Of a DNA stretch of 39,424 nt, positions 1 through 8,999 are shown piece after piece. The DNA lies in contig JAIEQI010000165.1 in the NCBI GenBank assembly GCA_019747875.1, positions 1 to 39,424 on the forward strand. Reading direction: 5' to 3'. The DNA is from Candidatus Obscuribacterales bacterium. Its GTDB lineage: Bacteria > Cyanobacteriota > Vampirovibrionia > Obscuribacterales > Obscuribacteraceae. Made by a program: the position numbers and the translations under genes. The notes under the pieces are model-generated. The model was not told where the DNA came from. It ran no database searches and worked only from the letters and a program-made list of their open reading frames with translations. Position 1 is the stretch's first letter, and each line of letters starts with the position of its first letter.

Positions 1-74
1 CTCCATACTTAGGACAGATTCGCTCTTTTGACTTCGGTTCGATCCCGGGAGCGCCGGCATCCTGCCGGCTTCGA
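1..74 (+). repeat. Dispersed palindromic intergenic repeat, copy A
   Basis: A perfect hairpin lies here: GCCGGCA (53-59), loop TCC, TGCCGGC (63-69). The whole 74-base stretch matches the reverse complement of 31325-31398 with only about six differences. The part from about base 36 also matches 17374-17414 on the same strand. The match to the distant copy begins at base 1, so the element probably extends beyond the window edge. No reading frame is apparent. It looks like a REP/BIME-type element; mechanism unknown. Confidence 0.8.
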
Positions 75-117
75 CGCATTGCTTCGCGATGCACAGAACA
101 TTGACAGCAAGCAAATT

Positions 118-984
118 CTATAATCGACGCAGAATAGCTTCGGCGAATTTTTCGGCTGCTTCCGGAGCGAAGCTTAGAAACAGCGATGGCTCTACAAGCT
201 CGAGTTCCAGCAGGAGCGGCTTAAGAGAAGCATCTCTAACTAGATCTACTCGTGCATAGAGCGGCGGGCTGTCTAAGTAATTCAGAACGGAGCGTGCGAT
301 TTCGATCTCTTTCGGATTTGATTCGGCAAGCGATTCACCAGCTTGCCCTGCCGCAGCTAGAATCTGGAAGGGCGCTTTTCGTACTGTGTGTGAGTATTCG
401 CCGTCGATGAAGATCAGTGCTCGCTCTCCGTATTGATGAACCGATGGCAGAAATTCCTGAACCATCACCTCACTGGTGGCAAGTAACTTATTAACGTGTT
501 CTTGATCCGCTGCGGCGTTTTCGATGTTTGTTCTTTTCACGCCAGAGGTAGCTAGTCCAATTGAAGGCTTAATAATAGCTTCGCTCCAATTTCTATCTTT
601 TAAAATCTGAGCTAGCGTGGGACTGGTCGCATCATGAATCCATTCTGTCGGAATCACCGGTAGCCCGTTTGCTGATAGTTCGGCAAGATATGTCTTGCGA
701 GTATTCCATTTCACAAGTGGATAAGGATTGAGCAATTTGGTTGCGGACGAAACCTCCTCCGCCCAGTGCAAGAATTTTTCAAAGTGCAAGTGATAGTCCC
801 AAGTGGATCGCAATATACAAGCTGAGCTGTGGGACCAGTTGACAGACGGGTCGTTCCAAATAGCAGGAGTGGATTCTACACCTCTCTTTTCCAATGCTGA
901 TTGCAGCAGGCGATCATCCGGGTCGAGATCCGGAAGCGCATTGTAGGTGATCAGTGAAATAGCTTGCCTGGTGCTGTTAAGCAT
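118..984 (-). CDS. ATP-grasp family protein, DcsG/RimK-like ligase
   Basis: A 288-residue protein of the ATP-grasp ligase superfamily, closest in pattern to DcsG-type (O-ureidoserine cyclo-ligase) and prokaryotic glutathione-synthetase-like proteins. Visible signatures are the N-terminal RSTWDYH block near residues 60-66 with the following LNP..LVKWNT segment, a central nucleotide-binding lobe (AIIKPSIG near 137-144), and a C-terminal metal-binding region with RVDLV and LLLELELVEPSLF. The length suits this family. AGGA lies seven bases before the ATG. It is divergent from the GT87 gene at 1138. Family membership is clear, but the substrate cannot be told: the DcsG group covers many uncharacterised peptide or amino-acid ligases. 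It is probably cytosolic, since no signal peptide is seen. Confidence 0.85.
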   Translation of the reverse strand: MLNSTRQAISLITYNALPDLDPDDRLLQSALEKRGVESTPAIWNDPSVNWSHSSACILRSTWDYHLHFEKFLHWAEEVSSATKLLNPYPLVKWNTRKTYLAELSANGLPVIPTEWIHDATSPTLAQILKDRNWSEAIIKPSIGLATSGVKRTNIENAAADQEHVNKLLATSEVMVQEFLPSVHQYGERALIFIDGEYSHTVRKAPFQILAAAGQAGESLAESNPKEIEIARSVLNYLDSPPLYARVDLVRDASLKPLLLELELVEPSLFLSFAPEAAEKFAEAILRRL

Positions 985-1137
985 ATAAAATCCTGATAGG
1001 AAAGCTAGGAATTTAGCACAAAAAACCTCCTGATTGGCAGGTCAACAATTCGATATAGCGCGTATCTTTACATGCAGGCAGCGCACTGATGTTGAGGCAC
1101 CTTGACTGCTGAAGCGACCATTGATAGCATGCCCTTT

Positions 1138-2436
1138 ATGCGCGTCATCAGGCTCATCGATAGATGTTATTTTTTGCTGCTGTCATTATCGGCGATAACC
1201 ATGTATGGGATCTGGTTTTATTGGACCACTGAGCCGGGTTACTTTGACCGCAGTTGGATGGATTTTGGCAAATTCTATTCCACAGGTAAGATCATTCGAT
1301 CAGCAGATAGAGAACGCCTGTATGATCCACTCTTTCAACGGGATCAGTTGGCCAAGTTTGTTAACCCTGATGTTCTTTCTAGAATAGAAATTGTGAATGG
1401 GCGTGCAGAATTTCCCACTGGGTTCGTCGAACATCCACCTCATTTTTGTATGTTCTTTGCACCTTTTTCATTGCTGGGACCGCGTGAAGCGCTCTGGTTG
1501 TATTCGGCGATCATGTTGATAATTGGAGTCGCGAGTCTTCGCTGGTTAACTAGGGTCATAAAAACGCTCAACCTTCAGCAAACGATAGTGCTGGCTTTTG
1601 GAGCTGCTGCCAGTTTCCCTGGACGGCATGCGCTAATCATGGGCCAACCTGCCTGGCTATTAGTCGCGTTCCTTGCCGCTTACATGGCAAGCTGGTTTTC
1701 AAAAAACGAACGGTTGGCAGGAATTGTGTTGGCGCTCTCCACCATAAAAGTGCAATATCCAATTTTCTTTGCAATTCCGGCGATTTTTATGAACAAGAAA
1801 AAGCTTGTGCTGTGGGCTTTTCTGTGCGGTTGCCTTTTGCTACTTGCTTGCGTCTTAGTTGTGGGGATGCAAAACGTACTTTCATATGTCCCCATGATCA
1901 GCCGTATGAATACACAACCCACATTTGCAAATTGTGATACTAGCATGCCATCGCTACGTGGAGTCATAGCGAACTTCTTCGGTATTTCTGCCGGAATCAA
2001 AGCCGCCAATCCTTCGCTAATTTTTGAAGCCCTAGCAGTGTCATTGCTCTGGTGGCGTACCAGCAAAACTGGAAGAGATCATCGCTGGGCATTTGCAGCA
2101 ACTGTTTTGCTTGTACTTCTATTTAGTCCCCACATTTTTCGCTATGACTCTTTGATATTGGTACTGCCGGTTGCCTTAACTCTGAGTTCACTCAGCCTCG
2201 CACCGCCCAGTCGAGAAAGCATGGATGCTGCAACATACGTGCCCTTTCTTACCTGGCGCTACATATTAATCACGTATCCAATCACGAGCACATTGCTGAA
2301 ACTGTTGTTGACATTTGAAGTACTGGGCCTTGTTGAATTCATTTCCAACTTGTTCCTTCTACTGTTAGCGATTCGCTTGTGGTTCCTCTCAGATCGTAGA
2401 CATGAAGAGCAATTACCTGCTGATGCTGTTTCATGA
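1138..2436 (+). CDS. GT87/DUF2029 polytopic membrane glycosyltransferase, tandem copy 1
   Basis: A polytopic membrane protein of the DUF2029/GT87 group (GT-C fold, normally using polyprenyl-phosphate-linked mannose or similar donors). About ten hydrophobic segments are seen, starting with one directly after the N-terminal MRVIRLIDRC. The first extracytoplasmic loop carries the acidic DFGKFYSTG segment expected of GT-C enzymes. GQPAW, a KVQYP motif and the late HIFRYDSL motif are shared with its neighbour. The reading frame stays open back to a TTG at 1102 and an ATG at 1129. The ATG at 1138 is chosen because it aligns exactly with the start of the paralogue at 2496. Donor and acceptor are unknown. 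Confidence 0.85.
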   Translation: MRVIRLIDRCYFLLLSLSAITMYGIWFYWTTEPGYFDRSWMDFGKFYSTGKIIRSADRERLYDPLFQRDQLAKFVNPDVLSRIEIVNGRAEFPTGFVEHPPHFCMFFAPFSLLGPREALWLYSAIMLIIGVASLRWLTRVIKTLNLQQTIVLAFGAAASFPGRHALIMGQPAWLLVAFLAAYMASWFSKNERLAGIVLALSTIKVQYPIFFAIPAIFMNKKKLVLWAFLCGCLLLLACVLVVGMQNVLSYVPMISRMNTQPTFANCDTSMPSLRGVIANFFGISAGIKAANPSLIFEALAVSLLWWRTSKTGRDHRWAFAATVLLVLLFSPHIFRYDSLILVLPVALTLSSLSLAPPSRESMDAATYVPFLTWRYILITYPITSTLLKLLLTFEVLGLVEFISNLFLLLLAIRLWFLSDRRHEEQLPADAVS

Positions 2437-2495
2437 TTATGCAATGTCTGGCACTTCAATTTGACTGCTGGCCCGACGACTGATAGCATGAGCTT

Positions 2496-3800
2496 ATGCG
2501 CATCGTCCGTATCGTTGATAGATGTTATTTTGTGCTGCTGCTGGTAGCAATGATATTCGTTTACTCTGGCTGGTTTTATTTGACCACTGAGCCAGCATAC
2601 TTCGATCGTCATTGGATCAGTTTTGCTAAGTTCTATTCTATAGGTAAGATCATAAGATCCAAAGATAGAGAACGGCTCTATGATCCGCCTTTTCAGCGGG
2701 AGCAGCTGGCTCAGTTCGTTAATCCTGACGTGCTACCACCAATTGAAGTTGTGAACGGGCGTGCGGAGTTTCCCACTGGGTTCGTAGAACATCCGCCACA
2801 CTTCTGCATGGTTTTTGCACCGTTTTCGCTGATGAAGCCGCTTGAGGCGTTATGGGTGTATTCTGCGATTGTATTGATGATCGGTGTGGCGAGCCTGAGA
2901 TGGTTGACCAGAAGCGTTGGAACGCTCAATCTCAAACAAACTTTAGTGCTGGCAGTAGCAGGTAGTGCCTGTTTCCCCGGACAGTTTGCGCTGATGCTCG
3001 GCCAGCCCGCCTGGTTGCTGGTCGCACTGCTTGCCGGTTATATGGCGGCATGGTTTTCGAAAGATGATCGTTTGGCCGGAGTAGTTCTAGCGTTGTCGAC
3101 AATCAAGGCGCAATATCCTATTTTTCTTGCCGTGCCGGCCTTTGTTATGCGCAAGGGAAAGCTTATATTGTGGGGTTTTCTGTGTGGTTGCGTGCTTTTA
3201 CTTTTGTGCGTATTGGTCGTTGGAGTGCAGAATATTCTCGCGTATGTTCCGATGATCAGTCGCATGAATACGCAGCCCACATTTGCAAATGATGACGTCG
3301 GGATGCCATCGCTTCGTGGTGTGATCGCGCACTTCTTCGGCATTCCTGCCGGAATAAAAATGGCCAACATTTCGCTTTTGATAGAGGCCACGATAGTATC
3401 GGCAGTCTGGTGGTTTACCAGTAAGAAACAGAAAGATATGCGTTGGGCATTTGCCGCAACTGTACTGACGATACTTTTGTTCAGCCCGCATCTTTTTCGG
3501 TATGATTCTTTGATTATGTTATTGCCGGTAGCTTTAACTCTCAGCTCTCTGAGTTTGCAAGCGCCCAGCCGAGACAGCATGAATGTTGCAACGTATATGC
3601 CGTTTATGGTGTGGCGCTACTTCTTTTTGACTTATCCAATTACGAGCACATTGGCGACTTTGTTGTTGGCACCTAAGTGGCTGACCTTGCTTGAGTTCAT
3701 CTCAAACCTTCTGCTCTTGGGGTTAGCTGTTCGCTTATGGTATCTATCTGGTGATAAACCCAATGAGCCGTTGCCGAGCGAGCTCGCTGTCACGAATTAG
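2496..3800 (+). CDS. GT87/DUF2029 polytopic membrane glycosyltransferase, tandem copy 2
   Basis: A close paralogue of the gene just upstream, with most residues identical along the whole length. It shares the N-terminal RDRERLYDP loop, the FPTGFVEHPPHFCM block, GQPAWLL, KAQYPIF and the HLFRYDSL motif near the C-terminus. It has about ten predicted membrane segments and no cleavable signal. It starts 59 bases after copy 1 ends. The roughly 35 bases before the start are also conserved between the copies, so the duplicated unit, about 1.36 kb, included the leader. The two are probably co-transcribed. The paralogues may add sugars to different acceptors; this is inference. Confidence 0.86.
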   Translation: MRIVRIVDRCYFVLLLVAMIFVYSGWFYLTTEPAYFDRHWISFAKFYSIGKIIRSKDRERLYDPPFQREQLAQFVNPDVLPPIEVVNGRAEFPTGFVEHPPHFCMVFAPFSLMKPLEALWVYSAIVLMIGVASLRWLTRSVGTLNLKQTLVLAVAGSACFPGQFALMLGQPAWLLVALLAGYMAAWFSKDDRLAGVVLALSTIKAQYPIFLAVPAFVMRKGKLILWGFLCGCVLLLLCVLVVGVQNILAYVPMISRMNTQPTFANDDVGMPSLRGVIAHFFGIPAGIKMANISLLIEATIVSAVWWFTSKKQKDMRWAFAATVLTILLFSPHLFRYDSLIMLLPVALTLSSLSLQAPSRDSMNVATYMPFMVWRYFFLTYPITSTLATLLLAPKWLTLLEFISNLLLLGLAVRLWYLSGDKPNEPLPSELAVTN

Positions 3801-3892
3801 AAGCCGGCATCTACAGGTAATACTCTCAGAGTCGAATCAGGCGACGCCTGCATCGGCTGTGAATCGCTTTCAAACATGATCGGAGTACGCGT

Positions 3893-5203
3893 TCAGGAGC
3901 TTGCTGTTAGATCGTCCGGCGCTTGTGATTGTGCTGTTTGTTCCTTCCAATAAATAGAGCCGGCCAGAGTGATGACCGACAATAACCAAACGGTGGCAGG
4001 TTGAATATAGAATTCTTGGAAGTTCTCTAGGAAGCTGGCGAGAAACCAGCTCGATATTGGAAAGCACAGAATAAGGAAACGTAAAGCGACAACTGCTTTC
4101 TTGCTAGCATTCATTTCAGTCAAGTCCCACAACCAAATGCAAGAGCAGGCAATCAAAACGTAATCATATATATGGGTGTGCAGGCTGCTGGCAGTCATGA
4201 TCAAAAGCGTCAATGCTGCAGCCCATTTGAACTGGCGTTCGGCATTGATCGCGCTTACGGATCCGTTAGAGCGAATTCGCCACCATAAGAAGGAGATCAA
4301 GGCCAAGCCACCAAGGAAACAAATAAATGTTGCAATGTTGGCTAGCTCCCTATGGTCGGGTCCACATATGAGCGTGATGTATCCTCGCAAATTTTGCATA
4401 TGCTGAGGCCAGACTCCAGTAACTGCACTACTAGTCTCGCCCATGAACAGAGCCTGCGGCCACCCGATAACATTATCCCAGCCGACGATGAGCACCGAAT
4501 ACAATACCAGCGCTAAACCACCCAGTGCCATGCCTGCAATGAACTTTAAACCACCACGAAGAAATCCAAGCAAAAATATTGCCGGAGCATACTGTATCTT
4601 AACCAGCACCAGACTTGCCGCCAGTCCGGCCGCAAGCGGCACCGATTGCTGCAAGCATGCAAGCGATAGGATAATTGCTCCAAAGTTGAAAAACGCAGTT
4701 TGTCCAAAAGCAAAACTCAGCCAGCTAGGATATGCTGCCAAAACTGAAAATGTAGCGAGGCTTTTGCCAAACTTTCCCAAGCTGGTGTGCGTCAGCAAGT
4801 ACCGTAGCGCGGCTGCTAATACTAAGCATCCAATAACGGTCCACACCAGGTAGGCTATCGCCGGACTTGTGAAAGTTAGCGGCATAAACAATGCAAAAGA
4901 ATATGGAGGCTGCTGCAGGAAGAATGGCCGATCCGGTTTGATCGAAGCTGATATTCGCTCTTGTGAGCGCGCCTGCACTTGCGGATCATAGATGTTGATC
5001 TTGCTGGACAGGCAATCGCGTGCAAGTAGACCGCCGTTGTAATGCACAAAAAAATCGGTGAAGCGGGCTTTACCGTCGGCGTCACGCCAGACAATAAGAC
5101 TTCCCTGTGCCCAGAGTGTCGCAAGTCCACAATATGCAAGCAGAGCCCAGGCTGCTATAAACACAAGGTAGCCTGTCTTCAGCTTGGGCTGGACTCCCTT
5201 CAT
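3893..5203 (-). CDS. GT87/DUF2029 polytopic membrane glycosyltransferase, third copy
   Basis: A 436-residue polytopic membrane protein of the same GT87/DUF2029 group as the tandem pair, but much more diverged and convergent to them. Shared landmarks are the acidic FTDFFVHYNGG segment in the first large loop, PPYSFALFMPL, FGQTAFF, KIQYAPA in the middle and a late HTHIYDYVL motif equivalent to H-x-x-x-YD. It begins 25 bases after the flavoenzyme gene ends, with AGG in TTGAGGTTT as a weak ribosome site, so it is probably the last gene of that minus-strand operon. It is expected to transfer a lipid-linked sugar on the outer face of the cytoplasmic membrane; the specific sugar is unknown. Confidence 0.84.
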   Translation of the reverse strand: MKGVQPKLKTGYLVFIAAWALLAYCGLATLWAQGSLIVWRDADGKARFTDFFVHYNGGLLARDCLSSKINIYDPQVQARSQERISASIKPDRPFFLQQPPYSFALFMPLTFTSPAIAYLVWTVIGCLVLAAALRYLLTHTSLGKFGKSLATFSVLAAYPSWLSFAFGQTAFFNFGAIILSLACLQQSVPLAAGLAASLVLVKIQYAPAIFLLGFLRGGLKFIAGMALGGLALVLYSVLIVGWDNVIGWPQALFMGETSSAVTGVWPQHMQNLRGYITLICGPDHRELANIATFICFLGGLALISFLWWRIRSNGSVSAINAERQFKWAAALTLLIMTASSLHTHIYDYVLIACSCIWLWDLTEMNASKKAVVALRFLILCFPISSWFLASFLENFQEFYIQPATVWLLSVITLAGSIYWKEQTAQSQAPDDLTASS

Positions 5204-5228
5204 TTGATCTAAACCTCAAGCCTTCAGC

Positions 5229-6833
5229 TTAATCTTTGGATGCTTCTTTTTCTTCGTGATAGCCCATCTCGGCATTGATTGACCAGATGTTGTCTCTAGT
5301 TGTTATCCCCGCGACAATATTGTCTACCGCGACCATTGCCGTCAGCATTGAGTGGTCCTGATTGTTGTATTTGTGCATTCCGTTTCTGCCAATCAAAAAA
5401 AGATTTTCGTATCCATCCAAATACGATTGCAATTCATCGAAACGGTCATAAGTGCCGAAATAGCCCGGATAAGTCTTTGGCATGCGAGTTACAGTGGCAT
5501 CAAGGACTGCGGATTGGTCGATAATCCCAATTTTGAACAATTCACTTGTGGCCAGGGCGATCATTTTTTCATCGCTGTAAGTCCATATATCATCAGTATC
5601 ATTGCAAAAATATTCCAGACCTAGCCAGACTTTTGAACTATCAGCAACCATATAAGGGCTCCAGTTGTTAAAGATCTGCAAGCGACCCAAAAGCACGTCA
5701 GGTTCCTGAATGTAGATCCAGTTGTCGGAAATCAGCTTCTGCCCGTTTGGCGTTTGATCAAAGATTTTCAGCTTGTCTACAAGCAGTCCGACGATCACGA
5801 AATCGCGATACATCAAACCTTCGCTAATTTCCTTTACAGACTGTGGGATTTTTGCATCGAGGGCGCGCACCAGATCTCGCACTGGCATAGTTGAAAAAAA
5901 ATAGTCGCCTTCCAGCGTTTGCACATCTCCGGTGCTGCTGTTTTTGGCGATTACTGATTTTACGCGCATCCCCTCCACGTGGATGTCTGTAACGTCGTAC
6001 TCGGTCATAATCTCGACGCCTTCTTTTTTGATCAGGTCAGCGACCGTTTCCCACATCTGACCTGGGCCCAATTTCGGGTAGAGGAACTTTTCGATCAAGG
6101 ATGTTTCGGTGCCTTTTTGACGGACATCTTTCTCCGGCAAAATCATCTTACGCAATGCATGCGTAATCGTTTTGATAATAGATAACCCTTTTGTACGTTG
6201 AGCTCCCCATGCAGCACTGATTTGATGACACGGAACGCCCCAGACTTTTTCCGTGTAGGATTTGAAGAACGTAAGATAAAGCTCTTTGCCAAAGCGGTTG
6301 GTGAAGAATTCTTCCAGGTTTTGCTCTGGTTTCTTGATCGGGAATACGAGAGACTTCAAATAACTGGTGCCAATCTTCATCATTCTCAGCAAGCCTAGTT
6401 TTTTTACGGTGTCCACGCTGAGTGTGATTGGATATTCAAAGAAACGGCGCATGAAGTATATTCGCGACTTGCGGTTACGTACCAGCATGACGCAATCATC
6501 AGCTTCCGGATTCGGTCCATGTGCGGTCGAGCCGATTTGGCGCTTCTTTTGTTGATAGCTCAGGCTGTGCAATTCATCGGCGGCGGTGGCTTGTAATGGC
6601 ATTATATTGAGCCACCAGTCCATCACGCGGTCTGATTTAGAGAAGAACCTGTGCCCGCCGATATCAATGCGATTGCCCTTGTAGTTGATCGTTCGAGAAA
6701 TGCCACCCATGTAGGTGCTCTTTTCAACGATAGTGACGGCGATATCCGTGCGCTTCACCAATTCGAAAGCAGCTGTCAGGCCGGCTGGTCCCGCCCCGAT
6801 TATTATTGCTTTTAACTGTTTGTCCGACGAAAT
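5229..6833 (-). CDS. FAD-dependent amine-oxidase/UDP-galactopyranose-mutase-like protein with apparent non-ATG start
   Basis: A flavoprotein of the NAD(P)/FAD amino-oxidase type related to UDP-galactopyranose mutase and protoporphyrinogen oxidase. The Rossmann motif KAIIIGAGPAGLTAA, an acidic residue ending the second strand (TIVEKS), the GG motif (YMGGISRT) and DIGGHRFFSKSD are all present. EKVWGVPC and the C-terminal FAD-contact segment NLFLIGRNGMHKYNNQDHS are typical of the family. The first ATG/GTG/TTG in frame (TTG at 6761) would remove the glycine motif. Upstream, the frame is open only from CTG (6857), and the best-placed codon is ATT at 6833, giving (M)SSDKQLKAIIIGAG. This could be a real ATT start or a mutated or mis-sequenced ATG. 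It heads the GT87 gene downstream. The substrate is unknown. Confidence 0.83.
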   Translation of the reverse strand: MSSDKQLKAIIIGAGPAGLTAAFELVKRTDIAVTIVEKSTYMGGISRTINYKGNRIDIGGHRFFSKSDRVMDWWLNIMPLQATAADELHSLSYQQKKRQIGSTAHGPNPEADDCVMLVRNRKSRIYFMRRFFEYPITLSVDTVKKLGLLRMMKIGTSYLKSLVFPIKKPEQNLEEFFTNRFGKELYLTFFKSYTEKVWGVPCHQISAAWGAQRTKGLSIIKTITHALRKMILPEKDVRQKGTETSLIEKFLYPKLGPGQMWETVADLIKKEGVEIMTEYDVTDIHVEGMRVKSVIAKNSSTGDVQTLEGDYFFSTMPVRDLVRALDAKIPQSVKEISEGLMYRDFVIVGLLVDKLKIFDQTPNGQKLISDNWIYIQEPDVLLGRLQIFNNWSPYMVADSSKVWLGLEYFCNDTDDIWTYSDEKMIALATSELFKIGIIDQSAVLDATVTRMPKTYPGYFGTYDRFDELQSYLDGYENLFLIGRNGMHKYNNQDHSMLTAMVAVDNIVAGITTRDNIWSINAEMGYHEEKEASKD

Positions 6834-6931
6834 ACTAAGGCACCATATGTAGGGCAGTTACTAGTTTATATCTGCAATAGATCAATGGCAACAGGCATCT
6901 CTTTATTGTTGCAATTGCAGCTTCTTTAGGA

Positions 6932-6954
6932 CTGCGGACCTCCCGTCCGCTCAG
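6932..6954. repeat. Palindromic repeat of the GCGGAC..GTCCGC type
   Basis: GCGGAC (6934-6939) pairs with GTCCGC (6945-6950) across a CTCCC loop. It lies in the 136-base gap between the DUF362 gene and the flavoenzyme. The same arm sequence occurs twice near 31.4 kb. It could act as a weak terminator or an mRNA-stabilising hairpin between the two genes. No T-run follows on the minus strand. Confidence 0.55.
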
Positions 6955-6969
6955 ATACCGACTTTCGGC

Positions 6970-8052
6970 TTAAGTTAAGCCACCGTTTGACGAAGTCATC
7001 AAGGTCTTTAGATCGCGAGGGCGCCCATCAGGATAGTAGGTGGGGGGCAGTTGGAACTGCCGTTGCATGGATGAGGGTGATTTTCCCAAGACTTCGATCT
7101 GTCCAAAGTCGGCATTGCCGATGCATTTACCTGCTGCTACTAAATAGGGAATGTTCACGACTGGCAATTTCATGCAGTTGGCACAGAGCCTGTCTACGGC
7201 TACCACGTCGTCACCCATGATCAGGGCGCCATAGTCTAAGCCTGTTCCATTTAACGGTCCGTCTCCTTCCATCGCTTCTACGCCATCAACAATGGCAAAA
7301 TGCGGTTGGATGCAACCGACAAGGTCGAGGATCGACTCATCGATTCCGTTGGTATGCAACACGTTTTTCGGCCAACCATATTTCCGGCCGGGTAAGCAGC
7401 CGAACAAGTTTTTCATTGAAGCTGTCATCAATGCCCAATGGTGAGTCTTCAACTTCGGCAGAGAAATGACGAAATCAGAGTTAGTTATGGATTTCGGCAG
7501 AGCAAAGGCGTCCTCCTTTGTAAACTTGAGCCGATTTTCAACCTCCGTCAGGTCGTCGATATTGAGATCGACAAATTGAATTTGGTGTTTCTTCAAGACA
7601 GCTGCAATGCCGCTTTTTTCAACCAGTCTTTCAGTGTCGCGTGAGAGCGCTGGTCCATCTCCGATTTTGATTTCGGCGGCACCATTTTTGGAAAGTAGAG
7701 TAAGCACTGCGTCGATGAAGCGCGGATCAGTGCAAAGAGGACGATCTGGTTTCCAATAAACCAGATTGATTTTCAGAAAAATTTTCTTGCCTTTGATTTC
7801 TGGTTTCAGTTCTTGCCAATATTTTTCGAGAACTGGAAGAAGCTCTTCATAGGTGGTTTTTTCCAGAACTACTCGCGAAGGCGTTGTGCGTTTGAACGAT
7901 TTTTGTTTGTCATTGACAGCTATGCTCTTGAGTCCCTCCGGTGCGCAGGAAGCCAAGCTGCCGCCAGCTACAACGCTTGCTCCGAGTTGCAGAAATTGAC
8001 GGCGAGTTGTCTCGTCATCGTTTTCTCCTTCGCCCTGTCTTTTGTCTTTCAT
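6970..8052 (-). CDS. DUF362 family protein, Tat-exported putative lipoprotein
   Basis: A DUF362-domain protein of 360 residues when started at the ATG 8052. The N-terminus carries a twin-arginine signal (TTRRQFLQLG, arginines 17-18), a hydrophobic stretch and a lipobox LASC with cysteine 36, so it is probably a Tat-exported lipoprotein. The DUF362 core is seen in KINLVYWKPDRPLCTDPRF, KIGDGPA, SLPKLKTHHWALMTASMKN and DGVEAMEGDGPLNG. DUF362 proteins often carry ferredoxin clusters; here only one CANC pair is seen, so a 4Fe-4S domain seems absent. The stop of the upstream gene and this ATG overlap as TGATG, indicating translational coupling; this favours 8052 over the in-frame ATG at 8094. Enzymatic role unknown. 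Confidence 0.87.
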   Translation of the reverse strand: MKDKRQGEGENDDETTRRQFLQLGASVVAGGSLASCAPEGLKSIAVNDKQKSFKRTTPSRVVLEKTTYEELLPVLEKYWQELKPEIKGKKIFLKINLVYWKPDRPLCTDPRFIDAVLTLLSKNGAAEIKIGDGPALSRDTERLVEKSGIAAVLKKHQIQFVDLNIDDLTEVENRLKFTKEDAFALPKSITNSDFVISLPKLKTHHWALMTASMKNLFGCLPGRKYGWPKNVLHTNGIDESILDLVGCIQPHFAIVDGVEAMEGDGPLNGTGLDYGALIMGDDVVAVDRLCANCMKLPVVNIPYLVAAGKCIGNADFGQIEVLGKSPSSMQRQFQLPPTYYPDGRPRDLKTLMTSSNGGLT

Positions 8053-8999
8053 CAAATGTAATCCGTTAGATGTGAATCTTCTATGGCGAGGCAAGTAAGA
8101 GCGCTAGTAAGAATATTGTTGGATAGTAGTTCCGCGTTTGGCTGCTTTTCCATAATCTGGCCAATCAGCCTGCTGTGGTCTTCCTTGAATGCCTTAAGAG
8201 CTAGTGCTCCCCAGGCACATTCCGATAAACTTTCCATTTCCCTATTTTTGATAAATGCTATCGACTTCTCGATGATGGCTTCCTTATTTCGTTTTGATTT
8301 TAATGCAAAAAGTGCCAACGTACTGAATTGAACATCAGCGGCAAGAACTGGGCCGATAGGAGTTCTATCACCACAATTCCATCCGCCCTGCGGGCATGCT
8401 GAATTCAATAAATAGGACTCGGCAAAGCCAATCATTTTCTTGGCGCGGTCTTCATCGGGGATCTGCTGCCTGAGCGCAAGTAATGCGTATGCTGTAGGTT
8501 CCACCCAGTCAAAGGTGGCCGGTGTCCATGGCCAGCCCCGTTCGTAGTCATACTCGGGACCTTTCCAGAGCAAAAGTGCAAATCGAGCTCCCGGTGTAAC
8601 GTATTTTTCGGTGCGATTTTGAATTAGCCAATCAACAGCCTTTTTTGTCGCTTTTTCAATTTGACCAATCGGTAATTCTGAGTTACCCAGGTCGCTTGCG
8701 CTGCACAATAAGAGTATTCGCAGTGTCATAAGAACTACTGCCGTAGTCCAATCACTGCCCATGCGTTCCGAATCGCTGGACCAGCCACCATCTGAATTCT
8801 GCAGCAACAATATCTGTTTTACGAAAGCGTCCAATGCTTTCTTATTCGTGCGTGTTGCCAACGCTGCCCAGCAAGCAGGTTCAGGTGAACCGTCGTTCCC
8901 TTTTTGGTACGGCCACAACCCATCTTTGCTTTGTCGTTGAACTAAATTCTCAACTAAATTTTTGTAGAAAAGGTCAATAGACTTGTTGGACTCGGGCAT
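8052..8999 (-). CDS. Terpene cyclase/prenyltransferase-type alpha-alpha barrel repeat protein
   Basis: A 315-residue protein built of helical repeats of the squalene cyclase/prenyltransferase beta-subunit type. QW-like repeats are visible: KDGLWPYQKG (about 20-29), NSDGGWSSDS (about 68-77) and CPQGGWNCGD (about 203-212), each followed by alanine/leucine-rich helices. It is half the length of squalene-hopene cyclase and shows no DXDD catalytic motif, so it is more likely a half-barrel relative than an active triterpene cyclase. No signal peptide is seen. It is the first gene of a coupled pair: its TGA overlaps the ATG of the DUF362 gene. The function is unknown; proteins with this fold bind hydrophobic or peptide substrates. 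Confidence 0.8.
   Translation of the reverse strand: MPESNKSIDLFYKNLVENLVQRQSKDGLWPYQKGNDGSPEPACWAALATRTNKKALDAFVKQILLLQNSDGGWSSDSERMGSDWTTAVVLMTLRILLLCSASDLGNSELPIGQIEKATKKAVDWLIQNRTEKYVTPGARFALLLWKGPEYDYERGWPWTPATFDWVEPTAYALLALRQQIPDEDRAKKMIGFAESYLLNSACPQGGWNCGDRTPIGPVLAADVQFSTLALFALKSKRNKEAIIEKSIAFIKNREMESLSECAWGALALKAFKEDHSRLIGQIMEKQPNAELLSNNILTSALTCLAIEDSHLTDYI

Noticed and set aside
1680..2066. Antisense frame across the first GT87 gene (and the equivalent 3038-3580 over copy 2)
   Set aside because: Shadow frames; their similarity to each other only reflects the duplication of the sense genes.
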